The translations under genes were made by a program, and so were the position numbers. Below the pieces are notes generated by a model. That model had not been told where the DNA came from, searched no databases, and was given only the letters and a program-made list of their open reading frames with translations. From assembly GCF_019320115.1 (NCBI RefSeq), contig NC_089591.1:19074502-19138501 (forward strand): a stretch of DNA of 64,000 nt, in the 5' to 3' direction. Source of the stretch: Miscanthus floridulus. Its lineage: Eukaryota > Streptophyta > Magnoliopsida > Poales > Poaceae. Positions within the stretch are counted from its first letter, which is position 1, and the number at the start of each line of letters is the position of its first letter. Shown here one piece after another: positions 13,901 to 25,245 of the stretch.

Positions 13901-14394
13901 TCCATTTCCATCTTCTCTGATCCAAATCAATGTACGATATAAGTCTTCTTTAAGCTAGTAGTCTGACCAAGCCGAGTGAATTTCTCTGTGTGCTCTTAGC
14001 CAAATAGTTCTTTGAGCGATGGAGTACAGGTGTAGTAGCTTTTGATCTTCTTGAGTTTATCACTTGGAGTGTCAACACGTTGCCACACGTCACAACCGGC
14101 CCCATGCAGATGACACGTACAGAAGGATTGGCTTGCTAGCCTCGTACGATGGTAAATCTTGGCAATATGGATGATGTTCTTAGAATAGTCCTAAAGATTC
14201 AGCATAATGATCAATTTTGGTCGACTTCTAATCAAATAATTATGGTCCCACCGGGTGTGCCAAAACGTGTGTTGACATAAAAATGTGGTGATGTAATCAA
14301 CACACAGCAAGCTAGAAAGATCTACTTGATGGAGCAAGGCTAGAGATCTGCTTGGCTTCAAACACATGATCGATCGGTTTTGGGACCAAAGACG
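7991..14394 (-). other. Decayed, mostly non-coding sequence, probably interior of Tat-like element TAT1
   Basis: No convincing long frame is present. From about 10.3 kb rightwards AGCCGAT/ATCGGCT recurs many times, often as facing pairs, as in the neighbouring LTR, which ties this stretch to TAT1. A (GA)n run lies near 9224-9237. Short damaged coding-like pieces occur near 10835-11400. The left 800 bases (7991-8790) hold pyrimidine-rich sequence and two similar ctcccagt/cttctagt stretches, with no gene seen. No second TAT1 LTR was recognised, so the left border of TAT1 is unknown. Confidence 0.45.
10835..11400 (-). pseudogene. Remnant of an unidentified retroelement protein
   Basis: On the minus strand a coding-like stretch (10835-11032, residues such as MQRMLHDLNQATANPDFFGD and then a Leu-Val-Gly-Val run) continues upstream only through changes of frame and stops (10909-11127, 11175-11381). 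Its composition looks like real protein rather than chance, but I cannot name the family. It runs in the same direction as TAT1, so it may be a remnant of a TAT1 open frame. Confidence 0.3.
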
Positions 14395-16171
14395 TGCCAA
14401 TCAATTTGACCCTGTAATTGACAAGGAGAAAAAGATCAGTAATTTAAGGTGAAACATGTCAGTGTTGCACCTGATAGTTCCGATATGTGGCTAGATAGCC
14501 AATTCAATGGGGCTATCGACTAAATAGTCGATATCCAGCATATAAGTAAAGCAAGAATCGTTGAATTGAAGATTATCGGCTAATATTGATGATGATGGTA
14601 TGAATTCAAAATAAACGATACTCATGGGTCATAGCGATTTATTATGATTGATTAATCCAGACAGAACAAGTATTATACACCCAAATATAAGTAATACAAG
14701 AAACATCATTAGTAGATGGATATAACCAATATAATGCATTGAGCCGATAAGCTTAACGAGAAAGGATATAACATGTGAACAAATCAACTGTCTAGTACAA
14801 ATGAATCTACAAACGCTCTGAATCTAATATGTTACTATCAACAGCGAGGTTTGATTGGATCGATATAGCTATGATAATGATAACAAACTAAATCCAAAGA
14901 ATCTATAAAACCATCTATACATTGATAGGTTCATGAAAACATGCTATATGTGTCAAAGCACAGGCGAATCGACTAAAATAGCCGATTCAGAGAAGATAGA
15001 GGCATAACATGTGAAGAATCGACTATTTAATATGAACAGAATTATAAACTCATCAAATCTAGCCTATTATGTTTAATAGTGGGGTTCGATCGGATCGATG
15101 GCAGTCATAATAAAGATAACAGATTAAACCTTTAAATTAAACAGATCTATTCACATTTAATAGAATCATAAAAACATACTATGAGCGTTAAAGTGCGGGC
15201 AATCGACTATTTAGCCGATGCAGGCATAGCAAACAGCCAAGGTCATGCCTAGCCGAAAGCAAATCTACCAACTAGCATACTTTGATTTAAATTTCTAACA
15301 ATGGGGATCGATCGGATCATTACAGCCATAATAGCGAGCTATAGATCAGATTCAACTAGCTTGTAAACCTACTCAAGATCAGACATGCCTTGGCCGTGTA
15401 CTATGCATGATCAAGATTGAAGTAGAATGGCTGATAAAACATAATCCATCGTTCAAAGTAAGAACCATCGCAATGTGACAAAATAAACGATGGACTAAAA
15501 GGATGTGAGGCCGATCTAGATCGATCTTGATCAGGCAGGTTGATATTGCTGAAACTAATGACAACAAGAACATCAGTAAGATCAGTAACTTAATGAATCT
15601 ACCCGAAGGATGTCACCCTTAGGTAGAGCCAATAACTCAACCTTAATCTAATTCGAGCACTGGAGGTTGAACTTAACCGATGCAGCCGTACTTGAACTAA
15701 ATAAGGATCAATAACTAACTTATACTAGAGCTCATAAGAGGTTAGCCAAACCAATGCAGCCTTGCAAACAAAAGTATAAGCCATGACCGGTACTTATAGA
15801 CAAGTTGGAGGTCGATCGGATCGATGTAGCCCTACTTGTTGAAGAACTCGCCGAAAAGCTACATTACTCCTACTCCTAAGGGTTGGCGTGGAGCCAAAAA
15901 AGTAAAGACTGATTTTGATTGATGTGTGATCCTTGTTACAATAGCTGGGGGTTTATATTTATACCCTGGGCTAATAAGAGTCATAAACGAACATGACTAG
16001 ATAACAAAAAGAAATATCAAGATACATAGACTCTTATTTCCCTTATGCAGAATCCTTATTGATGAAGCTTCCTTGTTTGATACATGTCCTTGTTTCTTTC
16101 ATCCTGATATGCACTTGGACATCATGTCTCTCTTAAATTTATTAAATAATATTTCCTAGCCAGCTCGTAAA
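14395..16171 (-). repeat. LTR of TAT1, main part (interrupted by Helitron)
   Basis: Read on the minus strand this matches the TAT2 LTRs in order: TATA region, a ctccta-rich block, repeats of a cgatc-ggatcgatg motif near 15820, 15310, 15080 and 14860, and the end AATTACAGGGTCAAATTGA-TTGGCA at 14395. Its 5' end is missing here because the Helitron entered at 16171/16172; the missing roughly 90 bases are at 31810-31899. As a minus-strand element with interior sequence to its left, this is most likely the 5' LTR of TAT1. Confidence 0.75.
15954..15965 (-). promoter_or_regulatory. TATA box of TAT1 LTR promoter
   Basis: On the minus strand this reads GGTATAAATATA, at the same place in the LTR as the TATAAATACC boxes of both TAT2 LTRs. 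It is the likely core promoter for RNA polymerase II transcription of TAT1. Confidence 0.55.
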
Positions 16172-16695
16172 TCTCCTACAACTAAAAAGAACAAAGCGTG
16201 GATATTTTTTGGTGCGGCATTTGTTTTGGTTCATTCGTCTGCCCACGCCTACAATCCCATCTCCCTTCTAGGAAAGAAACATCGCTGCAAGGAAACAAAA
16301 CTTGCTCCCGTGATTCTGGCCACGCCACCGCTGTGCCCCCATCGCGCCCACCCTGTGCCCGTGCTCGCCCGTAGCAGGCCGCACCACCGCCGCCCGTGCC
16401 CACCATAGGCATGCATCCTTAGATGCAACACCAAAGCCGCCACCAATGGACGCGTTGAGGAGGCCATGGATCCCTCTCTAGCTCTAAACCAACCACCTCT
16501 TGCTCTTTCTCCACCAGACGTGGTGAACCGCTGCGCCGGCACCAGCAGCCTCGCCATCCACAAACCTGGGCGCACACGGACTGCCACGTCCACAGCCGCC
16601 ACGCCCCACCCCGACCGCGCCCCGCCCCCAAGCCACCGTTCGTCTAGCAGGGCTCCATCCTACAGTAGATCTGCTCATTGGCACCTTGATCTAAG

Positions 16696-17071
16696 ATGCC
16701 TTCTCTTGTTGATCCCTCCACTGAACCTCCTCCAAAGGTATTATTTTCATCCCTCCTTCACTTGATGGAATCTCCTGGTTTGTTATTTATCCTTAATAGT
16801 TGAAACTCGATAGATTTGATTTATGAACATGTGTGCTGGTTTAGCCATGATCTCTTGAACTTGATGTATATGAACAGGTGTATTGATCTAAACAATCCAC
16901 ATTGAGTTGTTATTGCACTATGCTTAGGGGTTAGTTAGATCTGATATCTGAATACAGTATTATGTGATCTTAATGGTTTAGCTGGTGGCTATCTGCTTCC
17001 AGAATTGGTGCAAGATGGAAACAAAGGAGCTAGAGAAGGGACACTTTGCCATTTGTGAGCTTCAGGCAAAG
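16696..17071 (+). pseudogene. Captured host gene fragment: two exon-like segments with GT-AG intron
   Basis: An ATG at 16696 opens 14 codons ending AAG at 16737, followed by GTATTATT. The next segment, 17003-17071, is preceded by a pyrimidine-rich ...CTTCCAG and followed by GTAATTGG. It adds 23 codons (beginning NWCKMETKELEK) in the same phase. Both junctions look like plant splice sites and the frame stays open across them. The GC-rich stretch before it (16290-16690) resembles a 5' leader. The source gene is not recognised. Such pieces are typical of Helitron capture. Confidence 0.45.
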
Positions 17072-19929
17072 GTAATTGGCTTGGATTGTTCTTGAGACTC
17101 TCAAAATGCATGAGACTGTGTGCTGAACCGATTTCATAGCTATGATGTACTGGCTATTTCATAGCATTGGAAGGAGGATGTTGGTGGCCACAAGCCCCTC
17201 AATTTCTCCTATTTTCACATGACCTTATCTGAATCTACTCTATTAAGTGATTCAGTGCAAATTAATGGCTGATATTAATGTGTCTCAATTCAGTTGAAAT
17301 GCCAGTAGATGAAACTATTATAGGATGCATTGTTAATGCTATTACTTACATTGTCATTGTCCTTATTGTTCTTGTCGTACATTTTTTAATGTTTTGGAAA
17401 AAAATCTTATTAATTTGTAGTGAGCAGTACAATTATCATGAAAACAAATTAGGCTTATAACTTTTTTGTGCCGATAACTGATTATATTTCCTTTGCACTT
17501 TATTAGCTTCGCACATGGCTCTATCTGAAAAGGCGAGAGCAATGGAAATGTAACTGCTTATAATTCTGGAGGCTCCCTAGGAAGTTGGTGGTACAAGATG
17601 TACCTACCAAAGTTCTTTATGCACCTCTACGGTAAATCTAACTGCTTGGACAGAGGGTTAGGCTACTGTCGTACAAATGGTATGTCTTATTTTTTTCCAC
17701 ATGGTTTTTAGTATTACTGATTAGTCCATTTGATGCATCATATCTTGAGATTAAGGTTAAGTTATTGAATTTTGATATTGTTTTGAAGAAAAAATGAAAT
17801 TGGGAGAATTTTAGAATAGGAAGTGGGTATTAGAAGAACCTGCAAGAAAATATATGTTTTCAGGCATTTTTGAATGAAATTTTAAATTAATATCCCCGGA
17901 TGCGACACCAAAGCCAATTTAGTGCATGTGCATTTGTACGAGCATACCAACCTCCTAAAGATTCAGCATCTATTAGTAAGTGTCCTATTTTCATTACCAG
18001 TGAAGCAAAATTATTTCCATTGCTCTAACAGATGTCTATTTTAATTGCCTCTCAATAATCTAATGCCATGGATTGAGGTAGCAGATTGAACAAACCTAAA
18101 ATCCTTATATAACTTCTCATTCAATGTTAAGAAGACTTTAGGATCCTTGCCAATCATGCCACAGAGAGGTAGATAAAGTTAGTACTCATTTTCATCATAC
18201 TATGAATGTTTGCATACTTGATATTAGACACCAGAATGAGTTTGTTAATTTGCTCTCCCTTTTTTCCATGCCCTCCATCTTATTAGTTTCTTTTCCTGAT
18301 AGTAAGCAGGTTGGAATGCCTGAGAGTAAACAGCACACCATGTTACTAATTTAGTTTCTCATTTTTCCCCTTCTGTTGACAAATTTATATCCTTTAATCT
18401 TTCTCCTAGGCTGATTGTTTTCTAGCTGCCTTTTGACATAATGTTTCAATCATAATATGTCTGATTATTTACTTGCATGATGGATGTTTCAAGCTAGATC
18501 AGTCACTGTATCAATGATACCAGCTAATTAGTTTCTTTGGTTACCTGTCCATTATTTACTTGCCTGATGGATGTTGCCATCGGGGGATAGAATAGGACAA
18601 TGTTGGTAAAATAGTTTTATTGGGTCTGTTTGCTCAGCCCTTACAATAGTGATGATTATGATAGACCCTAATGTTCTTTTAAATTGTCATGGTTACGAGT
18701 GCTGATTTTTACACCCAAGAAAAAAAAATGTACCTCAACATGGCTAACTATTGGTTGCTAAATGTGATAGCTTTTACCTGTGACACTTTCTATTAGTCAA
18801 GTGAAAATTAGGTGCAGTTATGGTTTTTGAACATCACTAAATGTTTAGCTGCAATTTGAAGAATTTTTAATCCTCTATTTGTTTGTCTTTGCAGGCCCGT
18901 AGTTTCACTTGCATATCATTTGTAAGTTGATCCTATAAACTTTTAGATAAACATATAGATGCTAATTGTCTTCTATTTGATGGTTATTATTTATGTTTTA
19001 CCTCATTGGATGTTTTCCACAGGTATGCCTCTGTTAGAGCAATTAAAAAAAATCTACTATGGATGATCAGCAATGGCTCACGTACTAGGTGCTGTACTCA
19101 TTTATTACTATATTCATGCTCACCTTTGCTCCAGTACTCAAATGGTAAAAACAACAAACTTTCTACACAAGTGCACATTTCATCATAGCTTTAGTTTTAT
19201 GTGCACATTCCATCTTACCTTGATTTCTTTGCTATTGACCATCTCCGGTTTAGTACTGCACTTCATCGTTCACTACTATAGTGCTCTCATGATTTGGCTG
19301 ATAAGTTTTTTGGATACATCATGAGATGAATGGAAATGCTTAGCACAGGCATAACTTTTGCACTTTGCAGGCTCCCTTTCTAGTCTTACACAAAACTATT
19401 TCTCAATTTCTGGTTAGTATTGCCATGGTTTAATGGAGGTGCACATGTATATGAGCATTTTGTGAGGCCAATGATTGTAAATCAGCAAGTTTGTGTGCTT
19501 CTGGTATATTCCAATGAAGGATGAATCAATTAGGCATGATGATGTAATTTTAGCTGCACATAGATACACTGAGCAAAATTGGATCAAAAGCGTTTGAGAA
19601 TCTTGTTAACAAGGTATTATCTGTTTCCTGTTAAATGTACCATTCTCATTTGTGAAAATGGTGGCCACTTGGCACTAGTTAGTTTGCTTGTGCTGTGAGA
19701 AGCACAACAAAGTGCCTCTACAGTCTATAGTGATGATGATGGCCTAATGATTAATGGTATTGCAGTGTGGTTTTTTTCTATGCATACTATGGAATTTATA
19801 GTAGAGTTGGTGAGCCTGCGACACCACGCTCTTCGTGACTATGTTAATTTCATAAACTTTGCATTTTGGATTAAATGTCACTTTAACATCAATATTTAAT
19901 TTCATAGTATTGTTATCTTATCGTGCAAT
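17072..19929 (+). other. Helitron interior: intron-like, AT-rich sequence with further exon-like pieces
   Basis: Mostly T-rich intron-like sequence. Possible exons follow acceptor-like AG sites: after TTTATTAG at about 17506 (LRTWLYLKRREQ then a stop), after TTTGCAG at about 18895 (a short piece ending before GTAAGTTG), and after TTCCACAG at about 19021 (ending before GTGCTGTAC near 19090). None can be joined with certainty. There is no transposon coding sequence. TAT2 entered at the right border. Confidence 0.4.
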
Positions 19930-21602
19930 CCTATTTACACCAAAATTTGGAAGAAGAATGCGGGAACTCGCTGGCTTCCGAAACTATGCCTATCAAGGAA
20001 TCGATTGCGTAAGGATCGCATCAGCCAATTCAGATACAAATCTAGAATCGGATCTCTTGGGATGACATCAGCAGATAGCGATGATGAGCTACGGTTGGCG
20101 ACAGGAAACTACATATCAGACTCTACAAAAAAGGGAAGGGTTAGGGTCCAAGTTATCTTAAATTAGGAATGTTTTCTTTTATGCCAAAAAATTGTAACAA
20201 ATCATGCTCGAGTAGGATTCATGTTTAGACTCCGGGTATAAATACCAAACCTCGGCTATTGTAAAGGACACAATCAATCCAATATACAAGTCATTTACTT
20301 TTTTGGCTCCGACCACCCTTAGGAGTAGGAGTAGAGTAGATCTCGGCGAGTTTTTCAGCAAGTATGGCTACATCGATCCGGTCGACCTCCACTGCTTGTT
20401 GTAAGTACAGTCATGGCTTATACCTCTGTTCGTACGGCTGCATCGATCCGGTCGACCTCCACTACAACTCTAGTATAAGTTAGTTATCGATTCTTGCCTA
20501 GTTCAAGTATGGTTGCATCCATCCGGTTGACCCCCACTGCATGAACTAGATCAAGGTCAAGTTATCGGCTCTAACTTAGAATGGTAGTCTTTGGTAGATT
20601 CATTAAGTTACCGATATTGCTTATTGCTTTCATTATTTATCTAAATTATAGCAATATCACTCTACCCGATTGGAATTGATCTAGATCGGCCTTATATCTT
20701 TTTTAGCCCATCATTTGTTATCTAAAACTGGTCTAATCTACACATTAAATGATGAGTTACGTTTTATCGGATGTTTTACATCAATCTTGATCCTGCACAG
20801 CGTGCGGTTAAAGCATGTTGCGTCTTGACTAGATTTATTAGCTAGTGAAAACCATTCCATGGCCCATTATCATGGCCTATGTGATTCTACCTCACACCCC
20901 ACTATTAGCACCATGGAGTGGGGATCATTATTTGGTAGATCTATTCCTGATAAGGCATGACTTTAACTGTGTGCTATGCCTAAATCGGTTGTTTTAGTCG
21001 ATATCGAGTGCTTTCATGAACAGTTCGCATCACGAGGCCGTTGAAGTAAACATAGGTTGAAAGATGTGTTAGCCCCATGATCTTATTATTGTATTACGGC
21101 CTACATGATTCTGCCTCACGCCCCACTGATATTAGTAATGAGTTAGGGTCGTCGAGTCTATTGTTATTTCTATGGCCTGCATGATTCTGCCTCATGCCCC
21201 ACTGGTCATAGTGATAGATGAGATCTAACATGTTCACTAGATTTATCTTTATTAAATGGTTAAATGGTGTTGAATTGTTTCTTTATATAGAAAGGGGTTT
21301 GGTTACTTGTAATCATTGGCTTAGCATAAACCAATTATTGTTGACATCTTATTGCCATTGATTAATATTTGTACACATAACGACATTTATTCTGAATGAT
21401 AATCGATTCTTCTTTTACAACCCAATGAGCTTTAATTGATTTATTCTCTCGAATATGCTGGAATCGACTGTTTAGTCAATCTCCTTTCATATCGGCTCTC
21501 AGAGCCACACATTTGGGACTGTCTGGCAACACCGGCATGTTCCACCCTTAATTACTGATAAACTTTCTCTCCTTGTCAATTACAGTGTCAAATTGACTGG
21601 CA
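19930..21602 (+). repeat. 5' LTR of TAT2
   Basis: It matches 29948-31616 along its full length. It contains the TATA box, three copies of a CATCGATCCGGTCGACC motif (about 20366, 20436, 20511) and three copies of a catgattctgcctca-like motif (about 20873, 21097, 21172). The opening TG is changed (ctatttacacc here, tgtgtttacacc in the 3' copy). Confidence 0.75.
20236..20246 (+). promoter_or_regulatory. TATA box of TAT2 5' LTR
   Basis: GTATAAATACC lies about 300 bases into the LTR and is repeated at 30251-30260 in the other LTR. It is likely the core promoter for TAT2 RNA. Confidence 0.6.
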
Positions 21603-21606
21603 TGTC

Positions 21607-23320
21607 TTGGAAGTTGTAGACAAATATGTTCGTGATGTCATATCAAGCCATAACGAAGCTTTCGTGGATGTATTCCACAATGCCATGAGAGAGGCGATTC
21701 ATAGGTTTCCAGTTGGTCAAGGTGGGCTGGCTTATTACAATATTCTAGATCCATTGACCCAAGGGACTAATCAAGTCGGTACCAGCCATCAAGAAGCAGC
21801 ACTAGCTGGTAGTGGTGATGTCCAAACAGTTTAGGGTTCATCTGAATAGGCTTAAGGAACAACTACAAGTCAGATACAGTACAATCCTGAACCATCATTA
21901 CAGCATGTGCAACAGCCGGTGGGGCAAAGTCAGAACCAGGTGATCAATTTTGGCACATCAGGTCACATACCATCGTCGACTCAAAAAATAGCACCATCAA
22001 TTCAAAGGATCCGTAGAGATATAGATCCTTATGTCTACAATCAGAGACTTCAAGCAGCAAGCCAGCAAAGGGCCCAACAGATTGAGATTCCACAAGGGTA
22101 TCACTATGACATAGATTATAACATCCTCCACATGATGCCAAATCCAAGATATCAAGGCACGTGAGATTTCAATCCATAGATGGGTCAGCAGGTGTAGAGG
22201 AATCCAAAATCCGCAAGTTGATGAATTATTGCTGAGGGTGACCGAGATGATGAAGAATCAGTTCGGTCTAAAGCCAAAAGGGCTGACCTTTTCATACAAA
22301 TGCCCATATCCAGAATGGTATGATTTGGTCACTCTTCCCACAAATTATAGGCTCCCAGAATTAGCTAAGTTCACTGGCCAAGACAGTACAAGCACGATAG
22401 AATATATCAGTCGGTATCTTACACAATTGGACGAAGCATCAGTTGAGGATGCCCATCAAGTTCGTTTCTTCTCTCTGTCCTTATCAGGGCCCGCCTTCAC
22501 TTGGTTTTCATCATTGCTAGTCAATTCCATTGCCAATTGGGCTGACCTAGAGAAGAAGTTTCATACATATTTTTACATTGGGATTGGAGAAAAGAAGATT
22601 ACTGATCTAACAACTATAAGATAGAAGACTAATGAATTGGGCACTAAATTTCTTCAGAGGTTCTAAGAAACCAGGAACTTGTGCTTCTCCTTAAACTTGG
22701 CCGATGATCAACTAGCTGCTTTAGCTGTTCAAGGAATGATGCCGATGTGGAAAGAAAAGTTGTTGGGACAAGAATTTGACAACTTGGGTCAATTGGCTCA
22801 ACAAGTAGCAGCGCTCAATAGCCAATTCCAGAGTATGCGTAGAGATACCTGATTCCACAAGAGTACCACAGTAGCCGAAGCTTATGATCCATACTCAGTC
22901 GATGATGGCTATGAAGATGAAGAAGAAGAGGTTGCTGCGGCTGAATAGAATTGGGGCAAAAAGATAGTGATGGTTCCAAATCCTTGGGGAAGAGGAGTTG
23001 AGGAGAGCTATGGCTTTGATGTCACCAAATCTGACAAGCTCTTCGATTTCTTACTTGAGAAAGGGTAGATCAAGTTGTCCAATGGTCATGTCATGTTGCC
23101 CCCTGATCAATTAAAGAATAAGAAGTTCTGCAAATTCCATAATGCTACTTCTCATTCCACCAACGAATGCAGAATTTTCTGGTAGCATATATAGAGGGCT
23201 ATTCAGCAGGGGAGGCTCAAATTTGATACGCCTCGGAAAATGAAAGTTGATGATAATCCTTTCCTAGGAGATCAAACATGGTTGATGTTGGGCTATTCAA
23301 AGGAAAAACTAAGGTCCTAA
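21607..23320 (+). pseudogene. Decayed Tat-clade gag of TAT2
   Basis: Coding pieces at 21607-21834, 21907-22164 and 22229-22624 continue as a readable but broken frame to about 23320. The central part (FTGQDSTSTIEYI, then SLSGPAFTWF, then WADLEKKFHTYF) is a retrotransposon gag capsid domain, and beyond the stop at 22622 the frame goes on with LNLADDQLAALAVQG. Stops follow at 22622 and 22664 and several more to 23320, and the frame changes between pieces. Gag would form the virus-like particle. No zinc knuckle is evident. It cannot give a full protein. Confidence 0.8.
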
Positions 23321-23639
23321 CATCAACCAAATCAAAAGAAGCTGGAACAGTCGATCCCAAGATGCAAATATCAGTTGACGAGTACAGAGAGATTAGAAGA
23401 CATTGTGCTGAGCAAAAGAGCCGATACGAGTAGGGGAGACATCAAAAGTAGAGACGACAAAGCCGCGGTTCACATCTCAAATTCTGTTGAATAAATGGCA
23501 GCGGTAGAAGGAAAAGGATTATCAGCGTTGGTTAAAAGATCAAGCATACCAGCAACAACTGAAAGAAGCGAGGTATGAAAGGGAACAAGCCAAATTACAT
23601 TGGAATTATCCTTTCTTCAGACATTGCTGGAATGAAGGT

Positions 23640-24598
23640 TTGAAGTTGCCTACCAGACATGACTATCCAGAATGTAGCAATCAATATCGGGAGTATAGGC
23701 AGTCTCAAACCAGTCGTCGGTCTATCCATGCTCAAGATGCATATCATCATAATAACATGGATCGGCGCTTAAAAAATAAAAGTGTTCATGATCAGCTTGG
23801 AAAAAGAGTTGTTGACCAGGACTGGGCTAATCATGAAGAGGAAGGCAAAGAAAGAAAGTATGTTTGGTAGGAAGGCCAATGTTGCCCAAGAGGTTTGACA
23901 AGAAGCCAGAAGAGAAGGGTGCAATGCCTAAGGAATAAGGTGATGGAACAGGCTCGAGCATTCGGTAAACCTCAAGTATGGCGTACCAAGCAAATAGCTG
24001 ATAGAAAGCAACCATTGGCTAATATCCAAATGGCTTTTTTGTTGCCATCGGAATTCAGAGCTCCGACAGATCAAGAAGTTTATTCGGATTTCGATGAATC
24101 AGAGTATGAGGAGATAGTTGCCAAGTTGACAGTTGTACAGCAAGTAATATTTGACAAACTAGTCAAACATCAGCACTTAAAAGTGTTATATATGAAAGGT
24201 CTTGTCGATGGGAAGCCAATAAACAAGATGTTGGTGGATGAAGGTGCTTCTGTCAATCTTATGCCTTACACTATTTTCGTAAACTTGGCAAAGGACCAGA
24301 AGATCTAATGGAGACTGACATGATGCTTAAGGATTTTGGAGGTAATGCATCTAAGACCCAGGGGTCAATAAACATTGAACTAACAATCGGGAGTAAGACT
24401 CTGCTCACCATATTCTTCATCATCGATGGAAAAGGGTCATACAGTTTGCTCCTCGATCATGATTGGATTCATGCGAACTGCTATATACCATCGACCATGC
24501 ATCAGTGTTTGATTCAATGGCATGGCGATGATGTCAAACTGGTTCACGCTGATGAGTCTGTGAGCATCGAACAACCGATACAGTCTTTTGGGAACTAG
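23640..24598 (+). pseudogene. Decayed gag C-terminus and aspartic protease of TAT2
   Basis: A basic, Gln-rich piece (23640-23870) is followed by 23895-24308, which ends in a retropepsin-like segment with MLVDEGASVNLMPY. The usual active-site triad DTG/DSG is DEG here. The protease continues in another frame at 24308-24598 (TIGSKTLLTIFFIIDGKGSY, then DHDWIH), so there is a frameshift near 24300. This protease style with a following DWIHANC region is typical of Tat/Athila-group elements. Nothing like RT follows: the sequence is cut short after about 24860. Confidence 0.75.
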
Positions 24599-25245
24599 GA
24601 GATTTCGAATGTTTTTCTGGCAAGTCATGGGAAGGAGGCTTCATTAAGATCAGCAATGAAAGCCAACAGCCGATGCAAGCGATCAGCTCTGAGAGTTTGT
24701 TTTGGTAGAAAAGTCACAGCTTCACGTCGATCGTTGGATTAAAGGAAAAATAAGCATTGAGTCTTGGAGATGGGTTTAGGCCAATGTATGTGAATGTTGA
24801 GTCAAAGTGTAAGTGTGATTCAGAGTTAATGGATTTCTTAAAGAAGTTCTATTTTGCTTAATTGGATACTTGACCTAGGCTGATCAATCGTCTAACCTTT
24901 GGTATGAAAAGTTCTATGGCAAAATATTTAAAGGGACATTATCCTAGCATCTGATCAACATTCGATAGCCGATTTGTTCTCGACTCTAATAGCTAGTACC
25001 AGAAAGGTATCACCTCTAATTCAAAAAATGAAAATCTTCAAAGACAATAAAAACTAATATGATATGGATCATCATGCAAGGGCATAACACTAAGACACAT
25101 TCATGAAAAAATAGGAGTCTTTGTTCATCAGATTACCATAAGTACAAACTAATCAAAGACCTTGTTCACCACATCATGAGCGGATGTGATGTCTACTATG
25201 GCCTCTACTGCCATGGTGAATTCTTTGAGCAGGTCCTCATGCTCC
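24599..25245 (+). other. Truncated pol remnant and AT-rich spacer of TAT2
   Basis: The stretch just after the protease still reads like the linker before RT (to about 24860), then turns into AT-rich non-coding sequence. The RT-integrase region expected here is absent, which is the main deletion that makes TAT2 non-autonomous. Confidence 0.5.
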
